NCBI GenBank assembly: GCA_028714375.1
Contig: JAQTMK010000002.1
Coordinates: 85,812-149,811 of the forward strand
DNA length: 64,000 bases
Direction of reading: 5' to 3'
Origin: Candidatus Nanoarchaeia archaeon
GTDB taxonomy: Archaea; Nanobdellota; Nanobdellia; SCGC-AAA011-G17; JACPNG01
Position numbers and translations under genes: made by a program. Below are positions 35,514 through 43,029 of this stretch, piece after piece. The notes under the pieces were generated by a model. That model made no database searches. It saw nothing but the letters and a program-made list of their open reading frames with translations, and had not been told where the DNA came from. Within the stretch, counting starts at the first letter, position 1; each line of letters opens with the position of its first letter.

Positions 35514-37892
35514 TCAAAAATCAATACTAAAGTCACCTTTTCTAACTTCTTTTGATTTTGTAACTGCCTTAAGATCTTCTAACATACTGCCTAATAAATC
35601 TAAGCTTTTTCCATCAATAGTTAATATGATATTGTCTTTTAATGATTTTTTGTTATCAGCTTTGTATTTTCTTACTTTGTTTAAAATGTCAACAAACAAA
35701 CTTCCTCTTTCTTCAAGCATCTCTCCTTCAATATAAGATTCCTCGGGCCAGGAAGATAAATGTATTGATTTCCTATTTTCTTTTTTGGCAAATGCAACAT
35801 GATAAATTTCTTCTGTTGTGTGTGGAACAATTGGAGCAAACAATTTTAGTAAACTGTCTAAGATTATGTATAAAGTGTACTGTGCAGATTTTCTTGACTC
35901 TGCTCCCCTTGAATCAGGATTGTACAATCTGTCCTTGACTATTTCCAAATAATCATCGCAGAAATCATGCCAGAAAAAATGCTCGACAGCTTTGTTTGCA
36001 TCGCTTGTGTTATAAATATCATAATTTTCTGTTGCTTCTCTGATTACTTTATTTAATTTTTCCAAGAAATACAAATCAATATCTTCTAATTTCTCAGGTC
36101 TTGAATAATCATAATTCTCAAGATGCATTAAGGTAAACTTTGAAGCATTCCATAATTTATTCAGGAATTTCTGTCCAGCCATTAACTCTTCTTCCTTATA
36201 TGGAATATCAGAACCCCATTTTGCTTTTCCAACCCAATACCTGAATGTATCAACATCGAATCTGTCTAATAATTCATCTGCCCAGATTGCATTTCCTTTG
36301 CTCTTGTGCATTCCTCTTCCTTTAGGATCCAAAACAAAAGTCCCAAGTGAAATATCTTTCCAGGGAATTTCCTTGAAATGTAAATATGATTTTAAGATTG
36401 TGTAAAATGCCCAGGTTCTTATGATATCTTGGGATTGTGGTCTTAATGATGCAGGGAATTTTTTCTTAAATTCTTTAGGACTCTCTAACCATCTCGTAGC
36501 TATCTGCGGGGTCATTGAAGAAGTCATCCAGGTATCAAATACATCAGGATCAGCCTTGAATGTTCCGCCACATTTACATTTTCCTTTGTCAACATCCAAG
36601 GGATCTAAAGGTAATTCTTGTTCATTAGGTAATAATATCTTTTCACATTTGTCACAGTACCAAACAGGAATTGGAACTCCAAAATGTCTTTGTCTTGAAA
36701 TACACCAGTCCCATCCCAGGTTTTTTATCCAGTCTTCATATCTTACCCTGAAAAAGTCAGGATACCAATTTATTTTTCTTCCTTGTTTAATTAATTCATC
36801 TTTGTAAGAAATTGTTTTGATAAACCATTGTTTTGTGACTATGAATTCAACAGGAGTATTGCATCTCCAGCATCCACCAACAGTTTGTTCCAAATCTTCC
36901 TGATTAATTAAAATTTTTTCGTGTTTTAGTCTTTCAATTATTTTTTCTTTAGCTTCGTTTAATGTTAATCCTTTGTACTCACCAGCAAGTTCATTTAATT
37001 TTCCAGTTTTGTCAATAATAATCTTCAAAGGTAAATTATGTTTTTTCCACCATTCAATATCAGTATTATCTCCAAAAGTACAAATCATAACAATTCCGGT
37101 TCCAAATTCTTTGTCTACTTTTTCATCTTTCATTATTGGAACTTTCTGGTTGAAAATAGGAACAATTGCATTCATTCCAACTAAATTTTTATATCTTTCA
37201 TCCTCGGGGTTTACAAAAATACCTACACAGGCAGCTAAAAATTCAGGTCTTGATGTAGCAACATTTATTTTTATTCCATTTTCCAATTTAAAGTTAATAT
37301 AATTTAATTTAGTCTTTCTTTTAACGTCTTCAACTTCTGCCTGAGCTAAAGCAGTCTGATGATAAGTACACCAGATAGTTGGTTCTTCAGTTCTGTAACA
37401 ATCTCCTTGCTTAATCAATCTCAAAAAAGAAGTCTGTGCAACTTTTTGTGCCTCTTTCCCTATTGTTGTATACAATAAATCCCAGTCATAGCTGTGGCCA
37501 AGTCTTTTGAATACCCGATTCCTGTATAAATCTTCAACTTCTTCATTGGCTTTTAAGCATAATTTCCTGAATTCCTGTCTTGAGATAGTATTTTTATTGA
37601 TTTTCAGTGTTTCTTCAACATATTTTTCAGTTGGCAGACCATTATCATCAAAACAGGGGGCAAAATGAACATTAAATCCCTTCATCCTTCTATATCTTGC
37701 AATGATTTCAAACTGGGTATAATGTAAAGCATGGCCAACATGCAGATGTCCTGCAGAAGCATATGGGGGAGGAACATCAATAACATAATTTTCTTTCTTG
37801 CTGTTCTTGTCAAACTTATAGATATGTTCTTTTTCCCAGTAATCCTGCCACTTCTTTTCTATCTCGCCAGCGTTGTAATTCTTGTCTAACAT
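35514..37892 (-). CDS. valS: Valyl-tRNA synthetase
   Basis: A 792-aa class I synthetase, the archaeal short ValRS type. The HIGH motif reads HVGH (residues 51-54) after PPPYASAGHL; the KMSKS motif reads MHKSK (528-532) in KGRGMHKSKGNAIW. An editing domain with TSRPEFLAACVG and zinc-ribbon-like Cys (CWRC, CDKC, CKCGG) are present. The C-terminal anticodon domain is shortened with little coiled coil. The start lies about 27 nt after a TATA box shared with tRNA-Phe, so it is leaderless. Confidence 0.95.
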   Translation of the reverse strand: MLDKNYNAGEIEKKWQDYWEKEHIYKFDKNSKKENYVIDVPPPYASAGHLHVGHALHYTQFEIIARYRRMKGFNVHFAPCFDDNGLPTEKYVEETLKINKNTISRQEFRKLCLKANEEVEDLYRNRVFKRLGHSYDWDLLYTTIGKEAQKVAQTSFLRLIKQGDCYRTEEPTIWCTYHQTALAQAEVEDVKRKTKLNYINFKLENGIKINVATSRPEFLAACVGIFVNPEDERYKNLVGMNAIVPIFNQKVPIMKDEKVDKEFGTGIVMICTFGDNTDIEWWKKHNLPLKIIIDKTGKLNELAGEYKGLTLNEAKEKIIERLKHEKILINQEDLEQTVGGCWRCNTPVEFIVTKQWFIKTISYKDELIKQGRKINWYPDFFRVRYEDWIKNLGWDWCISRQRHFGVPIPVWYCDKCEKILLPNEQELPLDPLDVDKGKCKCGGTFKADPDVFDTWMTSSMTPQIATRWLESPKEFKKKFPASLRPQSQDIIRTWAFYTILKSYLHFKEIPWKDISLGTFVLDPKGRGMHKSKGNAIWADELLDRFDVDTFRYWVGKAKWGSDIPYKEEELMAGQKFLNKLWNASKFTLMHLENYDYSRPEKLEDIDLYFLEKLNKVIREATENYDIYNTSDANKAVEHFFWHDFCDDYLEIVKDRLYNPDSRGAESRKSAQYTLYIILDSLLKLFAPIVPHTTEEIYHVAFAKKENRKSIHLSSWPEESYIEGEMLEERGSLFVDILNKVRKYKADNKKSLKDNIILTIDGKSLDLLGSMLEDLKAVTKSKEVRKGDFSIDF

Positions 37893-37913
37893 TGTTTCAA
37901 GTTAAAATGTAAA

Positions 37914-37931
37914 AGTTTATATACCTTTTTA
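37914..37931. promoter_or_regulatory. Shared bidirectional TATA element for valS and tRNA-Phe
   Basis: The plus strand reads AAAAGTTTATATACC and the minus strand AAAGGTATATAAACTTT across the same bases. The centre (about 37920) is about 25 nt from the tRNA 5' end (37945) and about 28 nt from the valS ATG (37892), so one element can serve both divergent transcripts. Confidence 0.55.
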
Positions 37932-37944
37932 TTACCACATTTTT

Positions 37945-38018
37945 GGGGCTGTAGTTCAACCTGGGAGAACACCAGACTGAAGCTCTGGACGTTGGGGGTT
38001 CAAATCCCCCCGGCCCCA
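37945..38018 (+). tRNA. tRNA-Phe (GAA)
   Basis: A complete cloverleaf of 74 nt. The acceptor GGGGCTG pairs with CGGCCCC (one G-U). D stem GTTC/GAAC, anticodon stem CCAGA/TCTGG with loop CTGAAGC giving anticodon GAA, and T arm GGGGG-TTCAAAT-CCCCC. The discriminator is A. CCA is not encoded and no intron is present. Confidence 0.97.
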
Positions 38019-38068
38019 TCACAATATTTATATAATAAAATAAATTCAATAATTAAGAGGTGAAATGT

Positions 38069-38581
38069 ATGTTTAATAAAAAAGGTGCAGTTGAGCTTTC
38101 AATTTCTACAATAGTCATTGTTGTTTTAGGAGTTACATTATTAATTTTAGGTCTGAGTTTAGTAAGAGGAATCTTTAGTAAAGTAGAAGGATTAACAGAC
38201 CAGTCTTTCCAAGCCGGAGAAAAATTAATTCAGGATCAGATGTCCTCGAATGAAAAATTCTATGTTTCGGGTGTCACATTTGTAATTGAATCTGGTAAAT
38301 CAATAACTGTTCATACCGGAATACAAAACTTTGGAGATCCAGGAAAATCCAATGCCTTCAAATTAGATGTTAAAGTCGGAGATGCTGGTGGATCTAAGTC
38401 ATGGTTTGTATTGCCTCCAGAACAAACTATTGGAGTAGGAAGCAAAAAAGCATTTCCATTCGTAATAAATGTTCCAGATGGAACCGAACCAGGAAAAAGC
38501 TTTACATTTACAATTGAAGCATTAAAAGATGGAAAAGCTTATGACAGTCAGGCAATAATTGTACAGGTAAAAGAAGATTAA
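38069..38581 (+). CDS. Pilin/archaellin-like exported protein
   Basis: About 170 aa starting MFNKKGAVELSISTIVIVVL. KKG followed by AVELS and a long hydrophobic helix is a class III signal peptide. The ATG at 38069 has a GAGGTG Shine-Dalgarno site 6 nt upstream; a GTG at 38060 would add three residues and is less likely. The soluble region is a beta-rich, immunoglobulin-like domain (FVIESGKSITVHTGIQNFG, WFVLPPEQTIGVGSKKAFPF) without Cys, unlike the 9-18 kb pilins. It shares a 4-nt TTAA stop with the convergent gene. Probably a pilus or archaellum-like filament subunit or surface lipoprotein substitute. Confidence 0.65.
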   Translation: MFNKKGAVELSISTIVIVVLGVTLLILGLSLVRGIFSKVEGLTDQSFQAGEKLIQDQMSSNEKFYVSGVTFVIESGKSITVHTGIQNFGDPGKSNAFKLDVKVGDAGGSKSWFVLPPEQTIGVGSKKAFPFVINVPDGTEPGKSFTFTIEALKDGKAYDSQAIIVQVKED

Positions 38582-39264
38582 TTTTCTTTTATTTTTATTA
38601 AATTATCTAATTTCCTGGCCAAATCATAAAAACAATCTCTTACTTCTTCTTTATTTTTAGCCAATCTTATTGAAGTATCCCCAATTCTTTTTTGGGCATA
38701 TTCAAAAAGTTTATTCATGGATTTTAGATAAATTTCAGAAGGATAATTAGAATTAATTCTGTCTAACTCATTCATATAAGTAAATAAATAATCATATCTT
38801 CCAGGTTTAGAAAATTGTTCAGAAAAAATCATATCAATTTTTCCAAGAAATAACTTATATTCTTTTTTTAATATGTCTTCGATTCTCTGGGTCCTTTCTA
38901 AACAAGAATCCCAATAATCTTTAAGTTGAGGCAAGGAAATATGATTCATCACATGGAGCGCAATATCTCCCTCTTCATAGTTTCCTATATGAAGAACTTC
39001 TTCCTGATGTGAAAGACGGGAAAACTTTACTACTTTTTTCCCAAAGGTAGAAACCAAATGGTCATTTAGTCTGTCAAAATGCTCATGGATTTCTTTAAAA
39101 AAATCTTCTATGGTGGCCTCCGGTTTTTTAGTAATTATTAAATCAATATCGTGCTGAATATTAACACTTCCAATTGTCCCATATGTTTGGATGTATGAAC
39201 ACTTCTTAAGATCTTCTTTAAGGAACGCTTCCACATCTTCCCACTTTAGATTCTTCATTTCCAT
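38578..39264 (-). CDS. Nucleotidyltransferase-fold protein
   Basis: About 228 aa. TYGTIGSVNIQHDIDLIITK has the G-S-x(n)-D-x-D pattern of the Pol-beta nucleotidyltransferase fold, with the Asp pair in DIDL. A third acidic position is likely in GDIALHV. The C-terminal half is helical. I start at the ATG at 39264 after GTGGTGA; an in-frame ATG at 39291 would overlap the TATA region. It is divergent from the TrmB-like regulator and shares the palindrome at 39308-39325. Substrate unknown. Confidence 0.6.
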   Translation of the reverse strand: MEMKNLKWEDVEAFLKEDLKKCSYIQTYGTIGSVNIQHDIDLIITKKPEATIEDFFKEIHEHFDRLNDHLVSTFGKKVVKFSRLSHQEEVLHIGNYEEGDIALHVMNHISLPQLKDYWDSCLERTQRIEDILKKEYKLFLGKIDMIFSEQFSKPGRYDYLFTYMNELDRINSNYPSEIYLKSMNKLFEYAQKRIGDTSIRLAKNKEEVRDCFYDLARKLDNLIKIKEN

Positions 39265-39307
39265 ATTCACCACTATTACGTAGATACCCAAAGGTTATTA
39301 AATTGTG

Positions 39308-39325
39308 CAACCTCTAGCGAGGTTG
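39308..39325. promoter_or_regulatory. Perfect 7-bp palindromic operator candidate
   Basis: CAACCTC-TAGC-GAGGTTG forms an exact inverted repeat. It lies just upstream of the TATA box of the TrmB-like gene (39337-39344) and close to the AATTTAATAAC element of the divergent nucleotidyltransferase gene, a typical position for an autoregulatory site. Confidence 0.5.
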
Positions 39326-39332
39326 TAATAAG

Positions 39333-39344
39333 AAAGTTTATATA
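39333..39344 (+). promoter_or_regulatory. BRE/TATA of the TrmB-like regulator
   Basis: AAAGTTTATATA is centred about 26 nt upstream of the ATG at 39366, indicating leaderless transcription. Confidence 0.6.
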
Positions 39345-39365
39345 TCAAGGATAATTATTAATCCC

Positions 39366-40094
39366 ATGGATTTTTCAGAACTAGGCCTAACCAAAAATGA
39401 ACTAAAAGCCTATGAAGCTCTGCTTAAGATGGGAAAATCAACTGCATCTCAGATAAGCCAGCATTCAGGCGTAGTCTATGGTAGGATATATGATACTCTT
39501 GCATCTTTAGAAAGCAAAGGATTAATCTCAGTAGTTCCGGATAAAACCAAGATGTTTATTCCTTCTGATCCTCAGAAATTGCATGATTTTATCACAAAAA
39601 GAAAAGCAAGTCTAACTAGCCTAGAAGAAGAAATAATAAAGATGAAAACGCTCTATGAAAAACATGAAATAGAACCAATACAAATCATAAGAGGAAAAAA
39701 CAATTTCTATAAGTTAGTCAGAGAGATGAAAGATGCTAAAAAATCTGAATATAGTATAAAATATTCTTTCGAATTTAATCCAGAATTTGTAAGAAGAATT
39801 AAAGAATACAAACACAAAAAGATTGATTACAGGGTAATTGGAAGATTTGATGAAGAAACTAAAGAAAATATAGAAAAATGGAAAAAGATTCATTTTAATA
39901 TCCAACCAATAGAAAATGAAGGAGTAGCTATGAGCCTGGTGGATGAGGACTTATTAATGATTACCATGATAAAATCAAACACCAGTATATTAATCAGAGA
40001 CAAACCCTTTATTAAAATAATGAAGGAGTTTTTTATCACTTATTATAATTCAAAAGCCAATCAATCTAAAGGTAAGATCATTGCAAACGATTAG
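39366..40094 (+). CDS. TrmB-family transcriptional regulator
   Basis: A 242-aa protein. Residues 1-75 form a TrmB winged helix-turn-helix (LGLTKNELKAYEALLKMG, then GRIYDTLASLESKGLI). The C-terminal domain (KYSFEFNPEFVRRIKEYK, YRVIGRFDEET) is the PLD-like effector domain of short TrmB proteins; the long maltose-binding domain is absent. It probably senses a small ligand or sugar and may repress its own gene and the divergent nucleotidyltransferase gene through the palindrome between them. Confidence 0.85.
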   Translation: MDFSELGLTKNELKAYEALLKMGKSTASQISQHSGVVYGRIYDTLASLESKGLISVVPDKTKMFIPSDPQKLHDFITKRKASLTSLEEEIIKMKTLYEKHEIEPIQIIRGKNNFYKLVREMKDAKKSEYSIKYSFEFNPEFVRRIKEYKHKKIDYRVIGRFDEETKENIEKWKKIHFNIQPIENEGVAMSLVDEDLLMITMIKSNTSILIRDKPFIKIMKEFFITYYNSKANQSKGKIIAND

Positions 40095-40123
40095 TTTTTA
40101 AATTCTTCTCCTCTCTCTTTTTC

Positions 40124-40909
40124 ATGAAATTCCTTATAATCGGTGACCCACATGGATCCAAAAATATCAAAAGAATCCCAAAATCAGGGTATGATTATAT
40201 TTTAGTAACTGGAGATTTAGGTAAATCAGATACTCAAAGAGAAATATTCTTCAAATCAGCAGAAACAAAAGAAGATTGGAAAGAAACAAATTCAAAAAAA
40301 ATAATAGAGAAAGCTTTCAAAGAACCAATATCTTCAAGTAAAAAAATTTTAGAATATTTAGCTAAGATCGCCCCTACTTACTGGGTTTATGGAAATATAG
40401 ACCGTTCAGACAAAAAGATTAGAGAACTAAATCAAGAATTCAACATAAATCTTCCCTATATTAATGAAGAATTTAAAAAAATAAAAAACCTTTATTTAGT
40501 TAATCAAAAAATTATAAAGTTGGAAGACAAATTACTAGCAGGGTACCCCTATTTCTTGGAAGATGAGTGGGTAAAAAATTTTGATTCAAATAACCAAACA
40601 AAAATAAAAAGATCAAAAAAAGAAACTAAAAAAGCAAAAATCTTTTTTGAAAAGTTGGGCTATGTTGATGTCCTTCTAACACATCAACCCCCTTATGGGA
40701 TATTAGATAAGGTAACTTGGGAGAATGCACCAGCCGAATGGAAAGGAAATCATGCAGGAAGCAAAACAATATTACAATATATAAAAAATCAAAAACCAAG
40801 ATATTCCATATTCGGTCATATCCATGAACAAAAAGGCAAAATAACCAAAGGAAAAACAACATTTATCAATGCTGGAGACAATGCAAGCTACCAAATCCTA
40901 GACCTATAG
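40124..40909 (+). CDS. Calcineurin-like metallophosphoesterase
   Basis: A 261-aa protein with all five motifs: GDPHG (residues 7-11), VTGDLG, YGNID, LLTHQPP and FGHIHEQKG. A dimetal centre is therefore intact. The FGHIH ending matches the MJ0936/YfcE-like group, but a lysine-rich insertion of about 50 residues lies mid-protein. Substrate unknown. The promoter of the next ribosomal operon overlaps its stop. Confidence 0.85.
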   Translation: MKFLIIGDPHGSKNIKRIPKSGYDYILVTGDLGKSDTQREIFFKSAETKEDWKETNSKKIIEKAFKEPISSSKKILEYLAKIAPTYWVYGNIDRSDKKIRELNQEFNINLPYINEEFKKIKNLYLVNQKIIKLEDKLLAGYPYFLEDEWVKNFDSNNQTKIKRSKKETKKAKIFFEKLGYVDVLLTHQPPYGILDKVTWENAPAEWKGNHAGSKTILQYIKNQKPRYSIFGHIHEQKGKITKGKTTFINAGDNASYQILDL

Positions 40910-40922
40910 AAACCTTTTTAAA
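40909..40922 (+). promoter_or_regulatory. BRE/TATA of the S19e-L39e-L31e operon
   Basis: GAAACCTTTTTAAA immediately follows the phosphoesterase stop and lies about 33 nt before the S19e ATG. The same AAACC-T-rich-TAA pattern occurs before many genes of this window. Confidence 0.55.
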
Positions 40923-40950
40923 TGGAATATTTTCTATCTAGCTAATCAAA

Positions 40951-41412
40951 ATGGTAATGTACAATATAAAATCAGAAACATTAATTGAAAAAACAGCTCA
41001 AGAGCTTAAAAAAGTAATAAAAGCACCAGAATGGGCTAACTATGTAAAAACAGGAGTTGCAAAAGAAAGACCTCCTGAAGACCCAGATTGGTGGTATAAG
41101 AGAGCTGCTTCAATGTTAAGAAAAATATACATGAAAGGCCCTATTGGGGTTTCAAAATTAAGAGTTGTTTATGGTAGTGCAAAGAACAGAGGTGTAAAAC
41201 CAGAAGAATTCAGGAAAGCGTCTGGAAAAATCATAAGAACAATCCTACAGCAATTAGAAGAACAAAAACTAATTGAACAAACTGTTAAAGGCGTTCACAA
41301 AGGAAGAATTGTGACAAAAAAAGGAAAAAGTTTATTGGATAATATAGGTAAAGATGGCAATAAAGTGGTTAGCAAAGAAGAAAAGACTAGGAAAGAAACT
41401 AGAGCAAACTAA
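40951..41412 (+). CDS. rps19e: Ribosomal protein S19e
   Basis: A 153-aa small-subunit protein. WANYVKTGVAKERPPEDPDW, RAASMLRKIYMKGPIGVSKL and YGSAKNRGVKP are diagnostic. The C-terminus extends about 20 residues past the usual end (after GKSLLDNIG) because the frame continues through the start of the L39e gene. ATG at 40951 or two codons later; both are in the family range. Confidence 0.95.
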   Translation: MVMYNIKSETLIEKTAQELKKVIKAPEWANYVKTGVAKERPPEDPDWWYKRAASMLRKIYMKGPIGVSKLRVVYGSAKNRGVKPEEFRKASGKIIRTILQQLEEQKLIEQTVKGVHKGRIVTKKGKSLLDNIGKDGNKVVSKEEKTRKETRAN

Positions 41413-41524
41413 ATGGGCTCCATTCTGGACTGTACCTAAAAAATACGGAGTAGGGAAAAGAGTTCATCCAGGTAGACATACTACTATTAAAAGATCCTGG
41501 AGAAGAACAAAAATAGAAGCTTAA
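41354..41524 (+). CDS. rpl39e: Ribosomal protein L39e
   Basis: A 56-aa basic protein beginning MAIKWLAKKKRLGKKLEQTK and containing WAPFWTVPKK, TTIKRSWRRTKI: an archaeal/eukaryotic L39e. The first 59 nt overlap the end of S19e in another frame. It sits near the polypeptide exit tunnel. The stop is followed 2 nt later by the L31e ATG. Confidence 0.92.
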   Translation: MAIKWLAKKKRLGKKLEQTKWAPFWTVPKKYGVGKRVHPGRHTTIKRSWRRTKIEA

Positions 41525-41526
41525 AA

Positions 41527-42027
41527 ATGGCAGATCTAAAACGTGATTACATTGTTAATTTAAGAAGTGAAGTAATGAAAGTACCTAGATACAAAAAGAC
41601 TTCTAAGGCAGTAAAAGGATTAAGAAAATTTGTTCTACAGCATATGAAAGTGAATGAAGTTAAAATTTTGCCTGAATTAAATGAATTCATATTTACTGGT
41701 GGAAGAAAAAGTCCTCCAACAAGAGTTGAAATTACCTGTTTGAAGATTGAAGATAAAAATAAATCAGTTGCAAGAGTTAATCTTAAAGGATTAAAAGTAG
41801 AACCAGAAGCAAAGAAAGAAGAGAAAAAAGGTCTTGAAAAATTAAAGGAAAAAGTGACTGGTAAAGAAGAAAAAACAAAAGAAGATATTCTTGAACATAA
41901 ACACGATAAATCAATAGATGAAAAATTAACAAAAGCACCTCATCTTGATAAAGAAACTAAAATTCCTGAAAAAGCTCATGCTCACAGAAAACAGGAACAG
42001 GTCATCGGCACTAAGGCTGATAAGTGA
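41527..42027 (+). CDS. rpl31e: Ribosomal protein L31e with long charged tail
   Basis: A 166-aa protein. Residues 1-95 are a normal L31e (RDYIVNLRSEVMKVPRYKKT, KILPELNEFIFTGGRKSPPT, RVEITCLKI). A tail of about 70 residues rich in Lys, Glu and His follows (KEKVTGKEEKTKED, EHKHDKSIDEKL, AHAHRKQEQ), roughly doubling the family length of about 90-100. It is in the S19e-L39e operon. The tail is predicted to be disordered. Confidence 0.9.
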   Translation: MADLKRDYIVNLRSEVMKVPRYKKTSKAVKGLRKFVLQHMKVNEVKILPELNEFIFTGGRKSPPTRVEITCLKIEDKNKSVARVNLKGLKVEPEAKKEEKKGLEKLKEKVTGKEEKTKEDILEHKHDKSIDEKLTKAPHLDKETKIPEKAHAHRKQEQVIGTKADK

Positions 42028-42033
42028 TGGTTA

Positions 42034-42048
42034 AAAACCTATTTAAAC
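42034..42048 (+). promoter_or_regulatory. BRE/TATA of the cbf5 gene
   Basis: AAAACCTATTTAAAC is centred about 26 nt before the ATG at 42070, giving a leaderless start. Confidence 0.55.
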
Positions 42049-42069
42049 TAACTTCTTTTAACTAAAACT

Positions 42070-43029
42070 ATGAAAGACTCCACTATAACTAAGAAAAAAG
42101 CAGAAACTGATAAACAGTACGGAATCTATCCTGAAAAACGTTCTTTGAAAGAATTAATTAATACCGGAGTATTGGTTTTAAACAAACCTCAGGGACCTAC
42201 CTCTCATCAGGTATCAGATTATGTTAAAAAAATTCTAGATGTAAACAAAGCAGGACATTCAGGAACTTTAGATCCAAATGTTACAGGAGTTTTACCAATA
42301 GCTTTAGGAAGAGCAACTAAGATTTTAGAATATTTTTTCAGATTCAGGAAAGAATATATTGCTTTGATGTATGTTCATAAGGATTTTACTAAAGAAGATT
42401 TGGAAAAAGTAGTTCAAAAATTCAGGGGCAAAATAAAACAAATGCCTCCGTTAAAATCTGCTGTAAAAAGAGTGGAAAGAATAAGAGAAGTCTATAATCT
42501 GGAAATTTTAGAAATAGAAAACAGATATGTTCTGTTAAAAATAGAATGTGAGTCAGGAACCTATATCAGAACTTTATGCCATGGTATTGGAAAAGAACTA
42601 AAAACTGGTGCCCATATGTCTCAGTTAGTAAGAACAAAATCAGGTCCATTTACAGACAAGGATTGGTACTCCCTGCATGATCTTAAAGATGCTTTGGAAT
42701 TTGCAAAAGAAGATGAAACTGAAATAAGAAAAATAATCCATACAGTTGAAAAAGCTATAGAGTTTATGCCAAAAATCTATGTTCTGGATTCAACAATAGA
42801 TCCACTATGTCATGGTTCTGATTTATACTCTGGTGGTATTTCCAAACTTGATTCAAACATCCAGGAAAATCAGGATGTTGCAATCCTAAGTCTTAAGGGT
42901 GAACTGGTAGCTACAGGCAAATCCTTGTTTAGTTCTGAAGACATTAAAAACCAAGTATCTGGAACCTCTGTAAAAACAAACAAAGTCTTTATGGATCCTG
43001 GAACCTATCCAAAATACGAAAAAGATTAG
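42070..43029 (+). CDS. cbf5: rRNA/tRNA pseudouridine synthase Cbf5 (dyskerin)
   Basis: A 319-aa protein. GHSGTLDPNVTGVLPIALGR holds the catalytic Asp of the TruB family, preceded by LNKPQGPTSHQV. The C-terminal PUA domain (YVLDSTIDPLCHGSDLYSGG) identifies it as archaeal Cbf5, the catalytic unit of H/ACA RNPs. An unusual Lys/Thr-rich N-terminal extension of about 30 residues precedes the core. It shares a 4-nt stop overlap with herA. Confidence 0.93.
   Translation: MKDSTITKKKAETDKQYGIYPEKRSLKELINTGVLVLNKPQGPTSHQVSDYVKKILDVNKAGHSGTLDPNVTGVLPIALGRATKILEYFFRFRKEYIALMYVHKDFTKEDLEKVVQKFRGKIKQMPPLKSAVKRVERIREVYNLEILEIENRYVLLKIECESGTYIRTLCHGIGKELKTGAHMSQLVRTKSGPFTDKDWYSLHDLKDALEFAKEDETEIRKIIHTVEKAIEFMPKIYVLDSTIDPLCHGSDLYSGGISKLDSNIQENQDVAILSLKGELVATGKSLFSSEDIKNQVSGTSVKTNKVFMDPGTYPKYEKD

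Noticed and set aside
38060..38068. GTG start for the pilin-like gene.
   Set aside because: The ATG at 38069 has the correct Shine-Dalgarno spacing and gives a typical short prepilin leader.
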